A stretch of 64,000 nt of DNA. Source: Adiantum capillus-veneris. Lineage: Eukaryota > Streptophyta > Polypodiopsida > Polypodiales > Pteridaceae. The notes under the pieces were generated by a model. It did not search any database and had not been told where the DNA came from. It worked only from the letters and a program-made list of their open reading frames with translations. The DNA lies in assembly GCA_014529385.2 (NCBI GenBank), contig CM043944.1, positions 178,495,240-178,559,239 on the forward strand. The letters are read 5' to 3'. Position numbers and translations under genes: made by a program. Position 1 is the stretch's first letter; each line of letters opens with the position of its first letter. This document shows positions 24,525 through 34,689 of this stretch, one piece after another.

Positions 24525-25664
24525 AGGAGTTTTTTGGAGCAAGGGATTGCGCATATGTACATACCCATGCATGGTGCATCAAATAAAGTATTGCCCATTT
24601 TCCAGAGCCAGGTGGTTACGTGGGGCCCACATGTGTACAGGTAGGACACCATGTACATAGTGCATCGATTTTCATCGTTACTGTTACCATTGTGTTTTTC
24701 TACAATAAGGAGGAGTTGGTAGCGCGTAAAACTTCTCGAGGAAGCTATCCGCGGGCCGACGACGTGAGGTCAGCAGGTGCGTCAGATGGCATCTAGTGGC
24801 GTCAGGAGGGCGAACGGGGTCAATATTTGCACGTGGATGAGTACGGACACAACGTGGGTGTTTCCTTGTGATAATTATGCAGAAAGGTCATCATGAGGAC
24901 CACTTTTGGGGGCCACTTCACGTGGTGGCGAGATGCATTATTGGAAAAAAGCTGAGTGCCAGGTGTGCGGATGATGCAAAAAGGTGACAACTATGCACTG
25001 CGAGGTCAGTTTTTGGCCTGTTCGGGGTCCGTTTGAGGTCATCTAAAAGGCCAAGGGTGCCCAACTAAAAAAGCTAAGTGTGGGAACTGAAAAAACTGAG
25101 AAAAGACCAGAAAAAACGTGGAGAAGAGAGGAGGAACAGCCGCAGCTGTGTTTTTGCTCATTTTGGAGCCTGTTTTGGCCGTAAACTGCTCATCCGAGGT
25201 CGGATTTGAGCACTTTGACATTGTAGACTGGGGTTTTGGGCCGTTCCGGACGCGATGGCGCTGTCCATTTTGCCAAATTCCTCACTCTTTTCCTGCTGTT
25301 TTTCTGTGTAAGTTTCTCTTATGAGCGAAGTTTCTGCTCCAGTTTGTGATTGTATCTGGCTTATTTTACCCATATTGTGTGAGCTGTTTGCCCCATTGGT
25401 GTTGGCCCAAGCTCATTTGTATCTAAACATTAGAAATTCTCCTCTTTTGAGCTGAGTTTTTTGGGTGTGTGTGTGTGTGTGTGTGTGTCTGTGTGGAGTG
25501 GGCAAGTGGATAGTCTCTCTCCTCTCACTCCAGAGGTGTGTTCCCTGTCTCGGCCAGGTGTGTTGTGTAAGCCGAGTGGTGCCCCATAGTGTGTGTGTGT
25601 ATCTTCCCAAGAGTGTGTGTCGGGTCGTTATAGAGGCGCTGTGTGTGTTTTCATCCCGCTCACA
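24521..25664 (+). repeat. 5' LTR
   Basis: Starts TGTCAGGAGTTTTTTGGAGC and ends CCCGCTCACA. It contains a (GT)12 run at 25465-25488, and is otherwise the same by eye as the 3' LTR. Short frames inside it are present identically in both LTRs and are not considered genes. Confidence 0.95.
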
Positions 25665-25670
25665 TTCTTT

Positions 25671-25690
25671 TGGCGCCCCCACGGAGGATC
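25671..25690 (+). other. Primer-binding site
   Basis: TGGCGCCCCCACGG starts six bases after the 5' LTR. The TGG complements the CCA end of a tRNA. The first seven bases would also fit a tRNA ending GGCG before the CCA, such as tRNA-Asp, but the later bases do not follow the plant tRNA-Asp sequence I remember. The primer tRNA is unassigned. Confidence 0.65.
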
Positions 25691-25704
25691 TTCTTCGAGT
25701 ACCT

Positions 25705-25815
25705 TCTGCTTCGAGCTTCGAGCTTCGAGCTTCGGGATTGCAGATTACAGGTTGAAGATTACAGGTTGAAGATTACAGGTTACAGGTTACAGGGACAGGT
25801 ACAGGTGATTCACAC
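25705..25815 (+). repeat. Short tandem repeats in the Tat leader
   Basis: GCTTCGA is repeated about four times, then GATTACAGGTTGAA and TACAGGT units. They lie in the roughly 1.06-kb untranslated leader (25665-26725) between the primer-binding site and the gag start. Confidence 0.85.
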
Positions 25816-26725
25816 AGGTACAGGTAGCTGGAGTACAGTGATGTCACTTGCAGTTGTTGTGGGAATGCATCACTTGGCGCCTATTTGAGCGCATTGTCTG
25901 TTGGATTGTACGTTACTTGTGGAAACTGCCATTGTACGCCTTTGTGGAGCCATATATGGTTTTATTTGGCAGTCCCAGCCATTTCTGAGACTTGGTCTGG
26001 AAGATAGTCATTTCTGAGACTTGACTATACGCGATTTGCATTAGCTTTCGTGTGAGGGTCGATAGCGTGAGGTTTTTATTGAGCTGGGGGATTCTCAAAT
26101 GTGGAGATCCTTTCGGTGATACAGGTAGCTGGAGCACCCTTTTTGTGACCTCGCCATAGGCTATGTACTAGTGAGTCCTACTTGATGCTCGGGTTCTATT
26201 GTTGACAGTTTATGCATACATAGACAGTCTATATTTTGGGTTCCTACTGCTCTACTTCTGGGGAAACTCTGTCGAAATTTTCCCAAGTTATGATGGCTGG
26301 TTTTTTGGTATTTTGAGCCATTTATGTTGTTATGCTGCTGAAATTTTGGCAAAATCAGAGGTTGAGTCAGGTGTGCCTTCTTGGGAGCTTCATGGTTGGC
26401 TTTAATGGATGATCAAAATGGCCCTCAGTTCACTCCTTTTCATTTAACGCAAAGAATTCAGATTAATGTTCATGTGTCCAGGAAGATCTTTTTCTAGCAG
26501 CGCATAGTCTTTATGTTTGGGCCAAGAAGATTGAGAGAGATCCTGGAATGTCCTTTGCCTGTTGTCATTCCGATGATCAACTATGAAAACTCATTTGATG
26601 TGCATGTGTTTGTCCTTATCTAAAGTTGAGCTCCATTGAAGTTTCTGGGGATTGGGAAGTGAAAAGTTTTGGGTTCTTGCACGTGTGTTCGAAGGGGTTC
26701 TCAAAGCATCATAATTTGGGTAGCC

Positions 26726-29700
26726 ATGGCTTTCTCTTATCCCGAGTTTCATGGAAGAAGTGATGAAGATGTGGAAGAATTTTTGGAAAAGATGGAGGTT
26801 GCCTGCATTAGCAACCAGATTCATGACCCTACGCAAATGTTACGCCTTCTCCAAATTTGTTTGAAGAGTGATGCACGAGCTTGGTCCAAAGCATTTGAAG
26901 AGGAGTTGCGTATGGCTGATCCACCTATAAGATTGAGTTGGGACAATCTAAGGCATGGATTGGAAGTGGAGTTTGTGAAGATAGAAGACCCTGACAAAGT
27001 GTGGCAAGAAGTACAGGCTTTGGTGCAAAAGGAAGGTGAGCCAGTAGATGCGTACATACGTAAGTTTTCATTGGCATGGGAGCGAATGTGCAAGGCTTTA
27101 GCACCACAGGTACCCCCGCCTGACATGATGAAGAAGGACAGGTTCTTGGCTGGTCTTTGGGAGAATATACGTTGGAGAGTGGAGCTAAAGAAGCCTAGGA
27201 CATATGAAGATGCACTAGAGGTAGCAAGGAACAAAGAGTGGAAGCTGAGGAAAATGAGCCAGTTAGGGGTGGAGTCTTTGCCAATGAGGTCTGAATTTCA
27301 GCCTATAGAGTCTTTACAAGGGCGCATGTCAGGGGTTCATCATGAACCAGTGGTTCCTGTTACTACTCAGGTTATGCCAGCATTGGTCACTACAGCAATG
27401 CAAGATGATGGCCTAAGGCAAGACATGAGGCAAGTGGTTGATCTGATGAAGAATCTCAGCCTAAACATGCTAGGTCAAGTGGGAAATAATCGAGGTCGAG
27501 GGCGGTTTGCAAATCAGCCAGGAGGTGAAGAAAGACCTAGGAATGGTGCTGGACAAAGTAATAGTAGGTTTTGGAGGCAGACGCCCACATGTTATAATTG
27601 TGGAGAGTTGGGTCACATCAGCCCGCAATGTGATAAGCCACCAAGGATGGGGGGAGACATGTATCCATTGCCAAGACAGGTGCTAACTAGGTCAAATGAT
27701 TATGGCATCGAAATTAAGGGAGACGAAGGAACCAGTGGACTGACCCAGGAGGAAAAAGGGAAGACAAAAGTGCTAAGTGTAGTCACCTTGGAGAAGGCAT
27801 CAAAGCTAGAGGATACATTAGTGATGCCTATTGGGAAGAGGACCACAGAGGAAAAGGAAGGAAGAAGTGCCCCAGGTCCTAGTAAGAAGAAAGGAAAGAG
27901 CCATGAAGGCGAGGATGTCAAGGCCAAGAGGAAAAGGAGAGCTCGTCGAAAGTTTCATGTTTCAGATTTTCCACTAGGGGATGGGCAATTAAGCTATGAC
28001 TTGAAGGAGGATCTGACGAGCAGGAAGGCAGATGTTACTTTTGGGCAGCTTATAGAGATGGTGCCTAAGCTAAAGCGACAGTGGAAGAGGATGGTTAACC
28101 CAATGGAGAAAGAGCCAGAGAGAGGTTCAGTGAAGGTGTTGGCAATGGACGAGCTACCAGACATTTGTCCAATAGTAGATGTGTGGCATAAAAGGAAAAA
28201 TTTGGGACAAGGTTATGTGGATGGCGGAGCCCAAATATGCGTCATAACACACTCATGCGTTGAGAAGATGGGTCTCACAGTGGCTGGGGTGTCAGGTTTT
28301 CGGATCAGATTGGCAAACCATCAAAAAGTAAAATGCTTGGGTGTTGTAAAGAGCTTAGAAGTGGAGGCATATGATGCAAAGGCAGTGGTTGATTTTCATG
28401 TGATGCCAGCAGGGTTGGGAGCATATCCTATTATACTGGGCAGACCATGGTTACGTGCAGTGGGAGCTGTTCAAGATTGGCGACATGGTACGATTAGCCT
28501 CTATGGAAAGACAGGTACCAAGAAGCTTTATAATATGGACACAAGGAAACGATTAGAGGAGCTTTATGAAGATGAGGATGAGTCTAGTGATGAAGACTCT
28601 TCCACGGTGACAGATGAGGATAGTGATAGCACTACCAGCAGTGATGAGGATGTTGATGTTGCATTTCTTTTGATGGACAAAGAAATCCAGGAGATTGGTT
28701 TAGTCGCATTTGCGAAGGAAGTTGAAGATGAAAGTGAAGGGCCTTATGAAGTGATTGAAGGGCTGATGCAAACCAAAGTTGAGTTGTCAAAGAAGCAGGA
28801 ATTAATGACGCAAATGATTAGTGGAGACCTCTCAGCTATGGAGAAGGATATATATTTGCATATGCTGGCTAGTTTTCCTGATTTGTTCATTACTTCATAT
28901 GAAGAGATCAGAGGGTTCAAGGGTGAAGAGATGCATATAGAGCTGAATGAAGGTGCTAAGCCAGTGCGGCAAAGGCTAAGAAGGATGGGTCAAGAGCAAA
29001 TGGAAGCCTTGCGGGTAGAGGTGGACAAGTTATTGAAGGCAGGGTTCATAGTTCCAGTGGAGACCACAGAATGGGTGAGTCCAGTAGTAGTCAGTCCAAA
29101 GAAGGATGGGAAGTGGAGAATTTGTGTGGATTTTAAACCCTTAAACGCAGCCACTAAGAAGAACCCATATCCTCTTCCATTCATCGATCAGATCTTGGAT
29201 TCAGTGGCAGGTTATGAGAGGTACAGTGTGTGTGATGGTTTTTCAGGCTATTTTCAATTGAAGATTGCTCTTAAAGACCGCACAAAGACAACTTTTATTA
29301 CGCCATGGGGCTGCTATTGCTACACAGTATTGCCATTTGGGTTGTCAAATGGACCATCTTTCTATCAAGAAAGAGCAAATTGGGTGCTGGAACCATTCAT
29401 TGGTAGTTGTGTTAAGGCTTTTATGGACGACTTCTGTGTCTATAGCAGTAGGGCTGAGCATCATGAGAAGTTGCAGATGGTATTGGCTCGATATGATGAA
29501 TGTGGAGGACAACTAAATCCAAAGAAATGTCATCTAGCACAGCCAAGGGTGAAGTTATTGGGCCATATGGTGTCAGAAAATGGCATTGAGGCTGATCCAG
29601 ATAAGGTGAAGTCTATTATTCTTCTTCCATCACCTATGAGTACGAAGCAATTGGCAACCTTTATACACAAAGTGAAGTACATGGCACGGTTTATTCCATT

Positions 29701-32077
29701 GTCTTCGCAGCTTCTTTATCCATTACAACAAGTGGCAAAGCATGATCCATTGCAATGGGATGACAAGTGTGAAGAAGTGTTTCAAGAGGTGAAAGAGGTG
29801 TTAGGGGGGTTGTCAGCCATGCAGGCTCCTGATTGGGAGAAAGTTTTTTATGTAAATCCATCAGTAGGGGATGATGCCATTGGAGCCATGCTATTGCAAA
29901 AGGGGAAGGGCAGCCATTATATGAGGCCAGTGTATTGTGCAAGCCGAGTGAAGTTGGTAGCGGAGAGAAAGTTATCGGAAGTAGAGCTAGTGATGGCTAG
30001 TGTAATATTTGCTTGTCGACGATTTCGTCATTACTTGCTACCACGGCCTTTTGTTTTCTTGACGAGTTATGCCTTTTTGCCACAGTTAATTAATGGTATT
30101 AACATGTCAAATGTGGTGAAGAAATGGGTAATTGAGCTGCAAGAGTTTGAGTTCTCTTTTCTAGTGGAAGATAGTACAAGGGCTACCCTAGCTGATTTGT
30201 TGACCTACAAGGAGAATCCCCTTATTGTTAAGGAAGAGGTGGTGAGAAAGGTAGTTGAAGAAGTGCCACAGATCAGCAATGCACATGTGTTGTTCTTTGA
30301 TGGTTCATACAGAAAGAGCCATGATGCAGCTTCAGGGGGTATAGCACTTTATGATCCAGAGGGGAAGCTAGTATGCAAGAGAGGGTTCAAATTGGATGCG
30401 CATAGTAACAATGAGGCTGAATATGCTACATTGGAAGCCGGATTACACATTTGTTTGAAGCATGGGGCTCGAAGGTTGAGCATAAAAGGTGATGCCTTGT
30501 TAGTGGTGAAGCAAGTGTTGGGTGTGTGGAAGAGCAAGAACACCTCATTGAAGGAAATGTGCTTCAGAATTAAAGGCCTGTTAAAAAAGTTTGAAGCATG
30601 GAGTATCAGACACATTGAACGTGCTCTAAATGGAGAGGCACGTGAAGCAGCTCAAGGCATGATTGGGGAGCTATTTGTGTTGAGGACCACTTTACCTCTT
30701 TATCATGGCCGGGAAAGTTTGGCTCAAGAAGAGGAGTTTTTGCTAACAGGAATCATTCCAAAGGAGATTCAGAAGTCTAAGAAGTATGGCTTTGTGCGTA
30801 GAGCATACAGGTACAAATTGATTGGTGATGTCTTATACATGAAAGGGGCTGATCTCGTGTTGAGACGTGTACCTTGGCGGGAGGAGCTTTACAGAGTGTT
30901 GGAAGAGAATCACGAAGGCGCATGTGGTGGCCATTTTGCTCTAAAGATCACCTTGCATAAGATTTTGCAAGAGGGGTATGTATGGCCTAGTTTGCACAAG
31001 GATGTTCACCATTGGTGTAGGTCTTGCAATAGGTGTCAATCATTTGGGAAGAGAGTGTTGAAGCCAGAGCTACGAAAAACCATTATGGCGTTTGATGTGT
31101 TTGAAAAGTGGGGAATTGATGCAATAGGCCCGTTACCTATCACAAGCAGGGGCAAAAGCTATATTTTGACGGCAGTGGACTATCTCTCTAGATGGGCAGA
31201 GGCTATAGCAGTAAAACAGATCACTGCAAAGGATGTGGCAAAATTTGTGTATGATGAAATATGTTGCAAGTTTGGGGTGCCACTGGAGTTACTTTCAGAT
31301 AAGGGGCCTGGCTTTAGAGCTAAACTGCTAGATTTTTTATGTGCAAAGATGAAGATTAGGCACCAGCATACCACTCCTTATTACCCGCAGTGTAATGGCT
31401 TGAATGAAAGATTCAATGGTGAGTTGGTACAGATTCTTTCGAAAGTGACAGAGCACCAAGGAAAGAATTGGGATTTGGAATTGCCTAGTGCATTATGGGC
31501 TTACCGTACTTCGGTGAAGACAGGTACAGGGTTTACTCCATTTCATTTGGTGTATGGAAAGGAAGCACTATTGCCTGTGGAGGTAGAGTTGCCTGCGGTC
31601 AAGATGTTAGAGAAGTTTCTTGGGCGGCCTAGTGATGCATTCAAAGAGAGGCTCTTGCAGTTACAAGAGGTCCAGTTGGATAGGATGAGCGCATTGGAGC
31701 ATTATGGGCAGATGCAGGATAAGGCTTTGACAAAGATAAATGAAAAGGTCAAAAGTAAGGGTATCAAGCAACATGACTTGGTTTTGCGCTACAACAGTAA
31801 GCTGGACAACACCTTCCAAAAGAAGTTTCAAATTAAGTGGGAAGGCCCTTTCAAGGTAGTAGAGTGTTTTCCAAATGGCACATATCAGCTGGCTAACCTG
31901 GATGGTGTTCTACATAAGTCAAGGGTAAATGGATTGCGTCTTAAATTGTATCATGCTAGATTGATGATGGTGGAACAAGATGAGTTGTCGGTGGAGCAAG
32001 AAATGTTGGTGAAGGATGAGGAGACTTGTGATGCGGCGAGTCTCATATCTCTCTTTGCTGCTGCTGATCATGAATGA
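26726..32077 (+). CDS. Tat-type Ty3/gypsy Gag-Pol polyprotein, 1783 aa
   Basis: One uninterrupted frame encodes Gag and Pol. The ATG at 26726 sits in GCCATGG and starts MAFSYPEFHGRSDEDV. An extra 19 in-frame codons upstream have no ATG needed for Gag. In order: the Gag core; a CCHC zinc knuckle CYNCGELGHISPQC (27590-27631, residues about 289-302); a basic linker; a protease with DGGAQICVI (Asp at 28220) instead of the usual DTGA/DSGA; reverse transcriptase with SPKKDGKWRICVDF, DGFSGYFQ and FMDDF (29420-29434); a first RNase H whose usual acidic start is replaced by YVNPS (about 29850); and a second RNase H starting FFDGSYR (Asp 30299) with NNEAEY and GDALLVV. The integrase has an HHCC zinc finger and a DDE triad at 31118, 31298 and 31406 (DX59DX35E). 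The tail KWEGPFKVVECFPNGTYQL is GPY/F-like and there is no chromodomain. Gag and Pol share one frame, so they would be made as a single polyprotein. Confidence 0.95.
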   Translation: MAFSYPEFHGRSDEDVEEFLEKMEVACISNQIHDPTQMLRLLQICLKSDARAWSKAFEEELRMADPPIRLSWDNLRHGLEVEFVKIEDPDKVWQEVQALVQKEGEPVDAYIRKFSLAWERMCKALAPQVPPPDMMKKDRFLAGLWENIRWRVELKKPRTYEDALEVARNKEWKLRKMSQLGVESLPMRSEFQPIESLQGRMSGVHHEPVVPVTTQVMPALVTTAMQDDGLRQDMRQVVDLMKNLSLNMLGQVGNNRGRGRFANQPGGEERPRNGAGQSNSRFWRQTPTCYNCGELGHISPQCDKPPRMGGDMYPLPRQVLTRSNDYGIEIKGDEGTSGLTQEEKGKTKVLSVVTLEKASKLEDTLVMPIGKRTTEEKEGRSAPGPSKKKGKSHEGEDVKAKRKRRARRKFHVSDFPLGDGQLSYDLKEDLTSRKADVTFGQLIEMVPKLKRQWKRMVNPMEKEPERGSVKVLAMDELPDICPIVDVWHKRKNLGQGYVDGGAQICVITHSCVEKMGLTVAGVSGFRIRLANHQKVKCLGVVKSLEVEAYDAKAVVDFHVMPAGLGAYPIILGRPWLRAVGAVQDWRHGTISLYGKTGTKKLYNMDTRKRLEELYEDEDESSDEDSSTVTDEDSDSTTSSDEDVDVAFLLMDKEIQEIGLVAFAKEVEDESEGPYEVIEGLMQTKVELSKKQELMTQMISGDLSAMEKDIYLHMLASFPDLFITSYEEIRGFKGEEMHIELNEGAKPVRQRLRRMGQEQMEALRVEVDKLLKAGFIVPVETTEWVSPVVVSPKKDGKWRICVDFKPLNAATKKNPYPLPFIDQILDSVAGYERYSVCDGFSGYFQLKIALKDRTKTTFITPWGCYCYTVLPFGLSNGPSFYQERANWVLEPFIGSCVKAFMDDFCVYSSRAEHHEKLQMVLARYDECGGQLNPKKCHLAQPRVKLLGHMVSENGIEADPDKVKSIILLPSPMSTKQLATFIHKVKYMARFIPLSSQLLYPLQQVAKHDPLQWDDKCEEVFQEVKEVLGGLSAMQAPDWEKVFYVNPSVGDDAIGAMLLQKGKGSHYMRPVYCASRVKLVAERKLSEVELVMASVIFACRRFRHYLLPRPFVFLTSYAFLPQLINGINMSNVVKKWVIELQEFEFSFLVEDSTRATLADLLTYKENPLIVKEEVVRKVVEEVPQISNAHVLFFDGSYRKSHDAASGGIALYDPEGKLVCKRGFKLDAHSNNEAEYATLEAGLHICLKHGARRLSIKGDALLVVKQVLGVWKSKNTSLKEMCFRIKGLLKKFEAWSIRHIERALNGEAREAAQGMIGELFVLRTTLPLYHGRESLAQEEEFLLTGIIPKEIQKSKKYGFVRRAYRYKLIGDVLYMKGADLVLRRVPWREELYRVLEENHEGACGGHFALKITLHKILQEGYVWPSLHKDVHHWCRSCNRCQSFGKRVLKPELRKTIMAFDVFEKWGIDAIGPLPITSRGKSYILTAVDYLSRWAEAIAVKQITAKDVAKFVYDEICCKFGVPLELLSDKGPGFRAKLLDFLCAKMKIRHQHTTPYYPQCNGLNERFNGELVQILSKVTEHQGKNWDLELPSALWAYRTSVKTGTGFTPFHLVYGKEALLPVEVELPAVKMLEKFLGRPSDAFKERLLQLQEVQLDRMSALEHYGQMQDKALTKINEKVKSKGIKQHDLVLRYNSKLDNTFQKKFQIKWEGPFKVVECFPNGTYQLANLDGVLHKSRVNGLRLKLYHARLMMVEQDELSVEQEMLVKDEETCDAASLISLFAAADHE

Positions 32078-32086
32078 TCTAGCAGG

Positions 32087-32100
32087 CTAGGGGATGGGCA
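32087..32100 (+). other. Polypurine tract
   Basis: The purine-rich CTAGGGGATGGGCA lies ten bases after the gag-pol stop and about six before the 3' LTR start (TGTCAGG at 32106). It is the expected plus-strand primer site, although AAATTA separates it from the LTR. Confidence 0.6.
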
Positions 32101-32105
32101 AATTA

Positions 32106-33253
32106 TGTCAGGAGTTTTTTGGAGCAAGGGATTGCGCATATGTACATACCCATGCATGGTGCATCAAATAAAGTATTGCCCATTTTCCAGAGCCAGGTGG
32201 TTACGTGGGGCCCACATGTGTACAGGTAGGACACCATGTACATAGTGCATCGATTTTCATCGTTACTGTTACCATTGTGTTTTTCTACAATAAGGAGGAG
32301 TTGGTAGCGCGTAAAACTTCTCGAGGAAGCTATCCGCGGGCCGACGACGTGAGGTCAGCAGGTGCGTCAGATGGCATCTAGTGGCGTCAGGAGGGCGAAC
32401 GGGGTCAATATTTGCACGTGGATGAGTACGGACACAACGTGGGTGTTTCCTTGTGATAATTATGCAGAAAGGTCATCATGAGGACCACTTTTGGGGGCCA
32501 CTTCACGTGGTGGCGAGATGCATTATTGGAAAAAAGCTGAGTGCCAGGTGTGCGGATGATGCAAAAAGGTGACAACTATGCACTGCGAGGTCAGTTTTTG
32601 GCCTGTTCGGGGTCCGTTTGAGGTCATCTAAAAGGCCAAGGGTGCCCAACTAAAAAAGCTAAGTGTGGGAACTGAAAAAACTGAGAAAAGACCAGAAAAA
32701 ACGTGGAGAAGAGAGGAGGAACAGCCGCAGCTGTGTTTTTGCTCATTTTGGAGCCTGTTTTGGCCGTAAACTGCTCATCCGAGGTCGGATTTGAGCACTT
32801 TGACATTGTAGACTGGGGTTTTGGGCCGTTCCGGACGCGATGGCGCTGTCCATTTTGCCAAATTCCTCACTCTTTTCCTGCTGTTTTTCTGTGTAAGTTT
32901 CTCTTATGAGCGAAGTTTCTGCTCCAGTTTGTGATTGTATCTGGCTTATTTTACCCATATTGTGTGAGCTGTTTGCCCCATTGGTGTTGGCCCAAGCTCA
33001 TTTGTATCTAAACATTAGAAATTCTCCTCTTTTGAGCTGAGTTTTTTGGGTGTGTGTGTGTGTGTGTGTGTGTGTGTCTGTGTGGAGTGGGCAAGTGGAT
33101 AGTCTCTCTCCTCTCACTCCAGAGGTGTGTTCCCTGTCTCGGCCAGGTGTGTTGTGTAAGCCGAGTGGTGCCCCATAGTGTGTGTGTGTATCTTCCCAAG
33201 AGTGTGTGTCGGGTCGTTATAGAGGCGCTGTGTGTGTTTTCATCCCGCTCACA
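32106..33253 (+). repeat. 3' LTR
   Basis: Same sequence as the 5' LTR by eye, except for a longer GT run (33050-33077, 28 bp against 24). It is followed directly by the target-site copy ACGG at 33254-33257. Confidence 0.95.
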
Positions 33254-34661
33254 ACGGTATCAGAATAAATCACCATGTGAGCTTTCTTTGTAATAAACGA
33301 TGGTCCAACACATATTCTAGCCATTCTTAAAAACGCCTACACAAAGAAATTAAAGAAATCAAAAATTTACTATCAAACTTGCATGGTGTCCTATGTTTCT
33401 AGTGCAAAAGATAAATGATATGGGATTAGAAATTTATCACTTACATCTCATTTGCTGCGAGATGAAGTTCCCTCCACGACACCAAGTGGTGGCCTTGCAG
33501 GACATCCGTTAAATTTCCACTGATCACGTAAGTGCTTCAATATGACACTGTATGGTTGCTTCACATACAAGGCCTTTTCTTGTTCATTTGCAATAGCAGA
33601 TATAGCGATAGAAACATGTGGAGGTGGATCTACAACAATGCGGGCCTTTCATTGAGCATACAATGCCACGAGCTCTTGTAATCTACCCCCCTTTTTCATT
33701 TCTTGAACTCTCAGCATTTTTGCTGCATATATAGAGTGTTGTCTATCAAGAATCCAATACCTATAGTCTTTTAGCTTGCCTTCTTCAATCTTTGATGGCG
33801 TCATTGGGATTCCTGTCCTTTGACCACAATTCTTCACAGGCATCAAATATGCACATGATGAAGGTCTATTTGCACTTGTAGCAAAGAGAAGCATGCAATT
33901 ATTTAGCTGCTCCTCGTCAAGTTGGCGAGAATTATAACGATTAGGAGTAAGAAAACAATTCGTCACTGGAATTTCATACTCTCTATACTTGAATGGAAAA
34001 TATGCTAAATATTTATCCATGCCTCCAGTATCGCTTTTCTTTGAACCTCTTTCTCTAAATGATCAAGCTCCACAAACCTTAAGTGAGGCTGGTTGCTTGT
34101 ACCCTCTTGTGAAGCATCTAGATTTGACTCATCCACCACTTTGGACCCTGCAACAATATGAGCCTTGGCCCTCTTTGCTTTTGGATGAGAAGATTTTGGC
34201 CTTGGGCTCTTGGTGGAGGGCTTCTTATTCTTCACACTTTGGACAATAGAGTCATGAAGAGTGTCTACAGTCACCTGTGTCGGATCCATGTTTGCATTCC
34301 AACCTCTAGAGAACATAGTCACCTCTTTATCTTTTACCATGCATTGAGCGAAACATGCCTTTGGAGATATGCAATACTCTATATTCCCTAGAACTTGAAT
34401 GTTAATGCACTCAATGCTAGGATGCCCTTCAACGGTTGATACAGCTACTGCAACTACTTGGCCTAGAACCTCAAATACATTGTTATCTTGTTTTGATGCA
34501 AGAAAAAAATGTACTTTATGATATTGAGCACCTTGTAGTCCATAAATATCGAGGTACCATGGACGAGGATCATTGGTAGCAAGGTCAATGATGACTGGAA
34601 TGGTAGTTACTTTTCTCTTATTTGAGGTCCTCACTTGAAACATTTTTACCCTGAAAAACAT
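33254..34661 (-). pseudogene. 5' part of the split gene, possible ParB/sulfiredoxin-like region
   Basis: Upstream half of the minus-strand gene cut by the Tat element. An acceptor-like TTTTTCAG precedes an ATG at 34643 (MFQVRTSNKRKVTTIPV), so an earlier exon is possible. The first 200 residues end in a basic linker (KSPRPKSSHPKAKRAK) that could be a nuclear signal. Near 34005-34020 a one-base shift leads into MDKYLAYFPFKYREYEIPV. There follow LTPNRYNSRQLDEEQL, then YWILDRQHSIYAAKML, then KARIVVDPPP and AIANEQEKAL. This order resembles ParB/Srx domains (P..Y..R..DEEEL, then DG.HR..AA, then VIVVD, then a helical A..N segment). In-frame TGA codons lie at 33649-33651 and 33448-33450. An intron 33444-33337 (GAT|GTAAGT ... 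TGTGTAG|GCG) joins in phase. The domain call is inference. The gene was probably failing before the insertion, since it carries one frameshift and three TGA codons overall. Confidence 0.5.
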
Positions 34662-34689
34662 GTCATAATTACGTACTTAATCTAATTTT

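Larger units (their letters stand above)
24521..33253 (+). mobile_element. Complete, very young Ty3/gypsy LTR retrotransposon of the Tat type
   Basis: The 8,733-bp element has LTRs of 1,144 bp (24521-25664) and 1,148 bp (32106-33253) that begin TGTCAGG and end CTCACA. It has a primer-binding site starting TGG six bases after the 5' LTR, one uninterrupted gag-pol frame (26726-32077), and a purine-rich tract before the 3' LTR. The flanks carry the 4-bp direct repeat ACGG (24517-24520 and 33254-33257). The two LTRs look identical by eye apart from two GT repeats (24 versus 28 bp), so insertion was recent. Two RNase H regions before the integrase place it in the Tat lineage. It sits inside a minus-strand gene and all coding motifs needed for mobility appear present, so it could be active. 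Confidence 0.93.

Noticed and set aside
24521-25755. Short ORFs in the LTR and leader on both strands
   Set aside because: They repeat identically in the 3' LTR, have no known domain, and one that reaches the gene flank is a chimera of LTR and gene.
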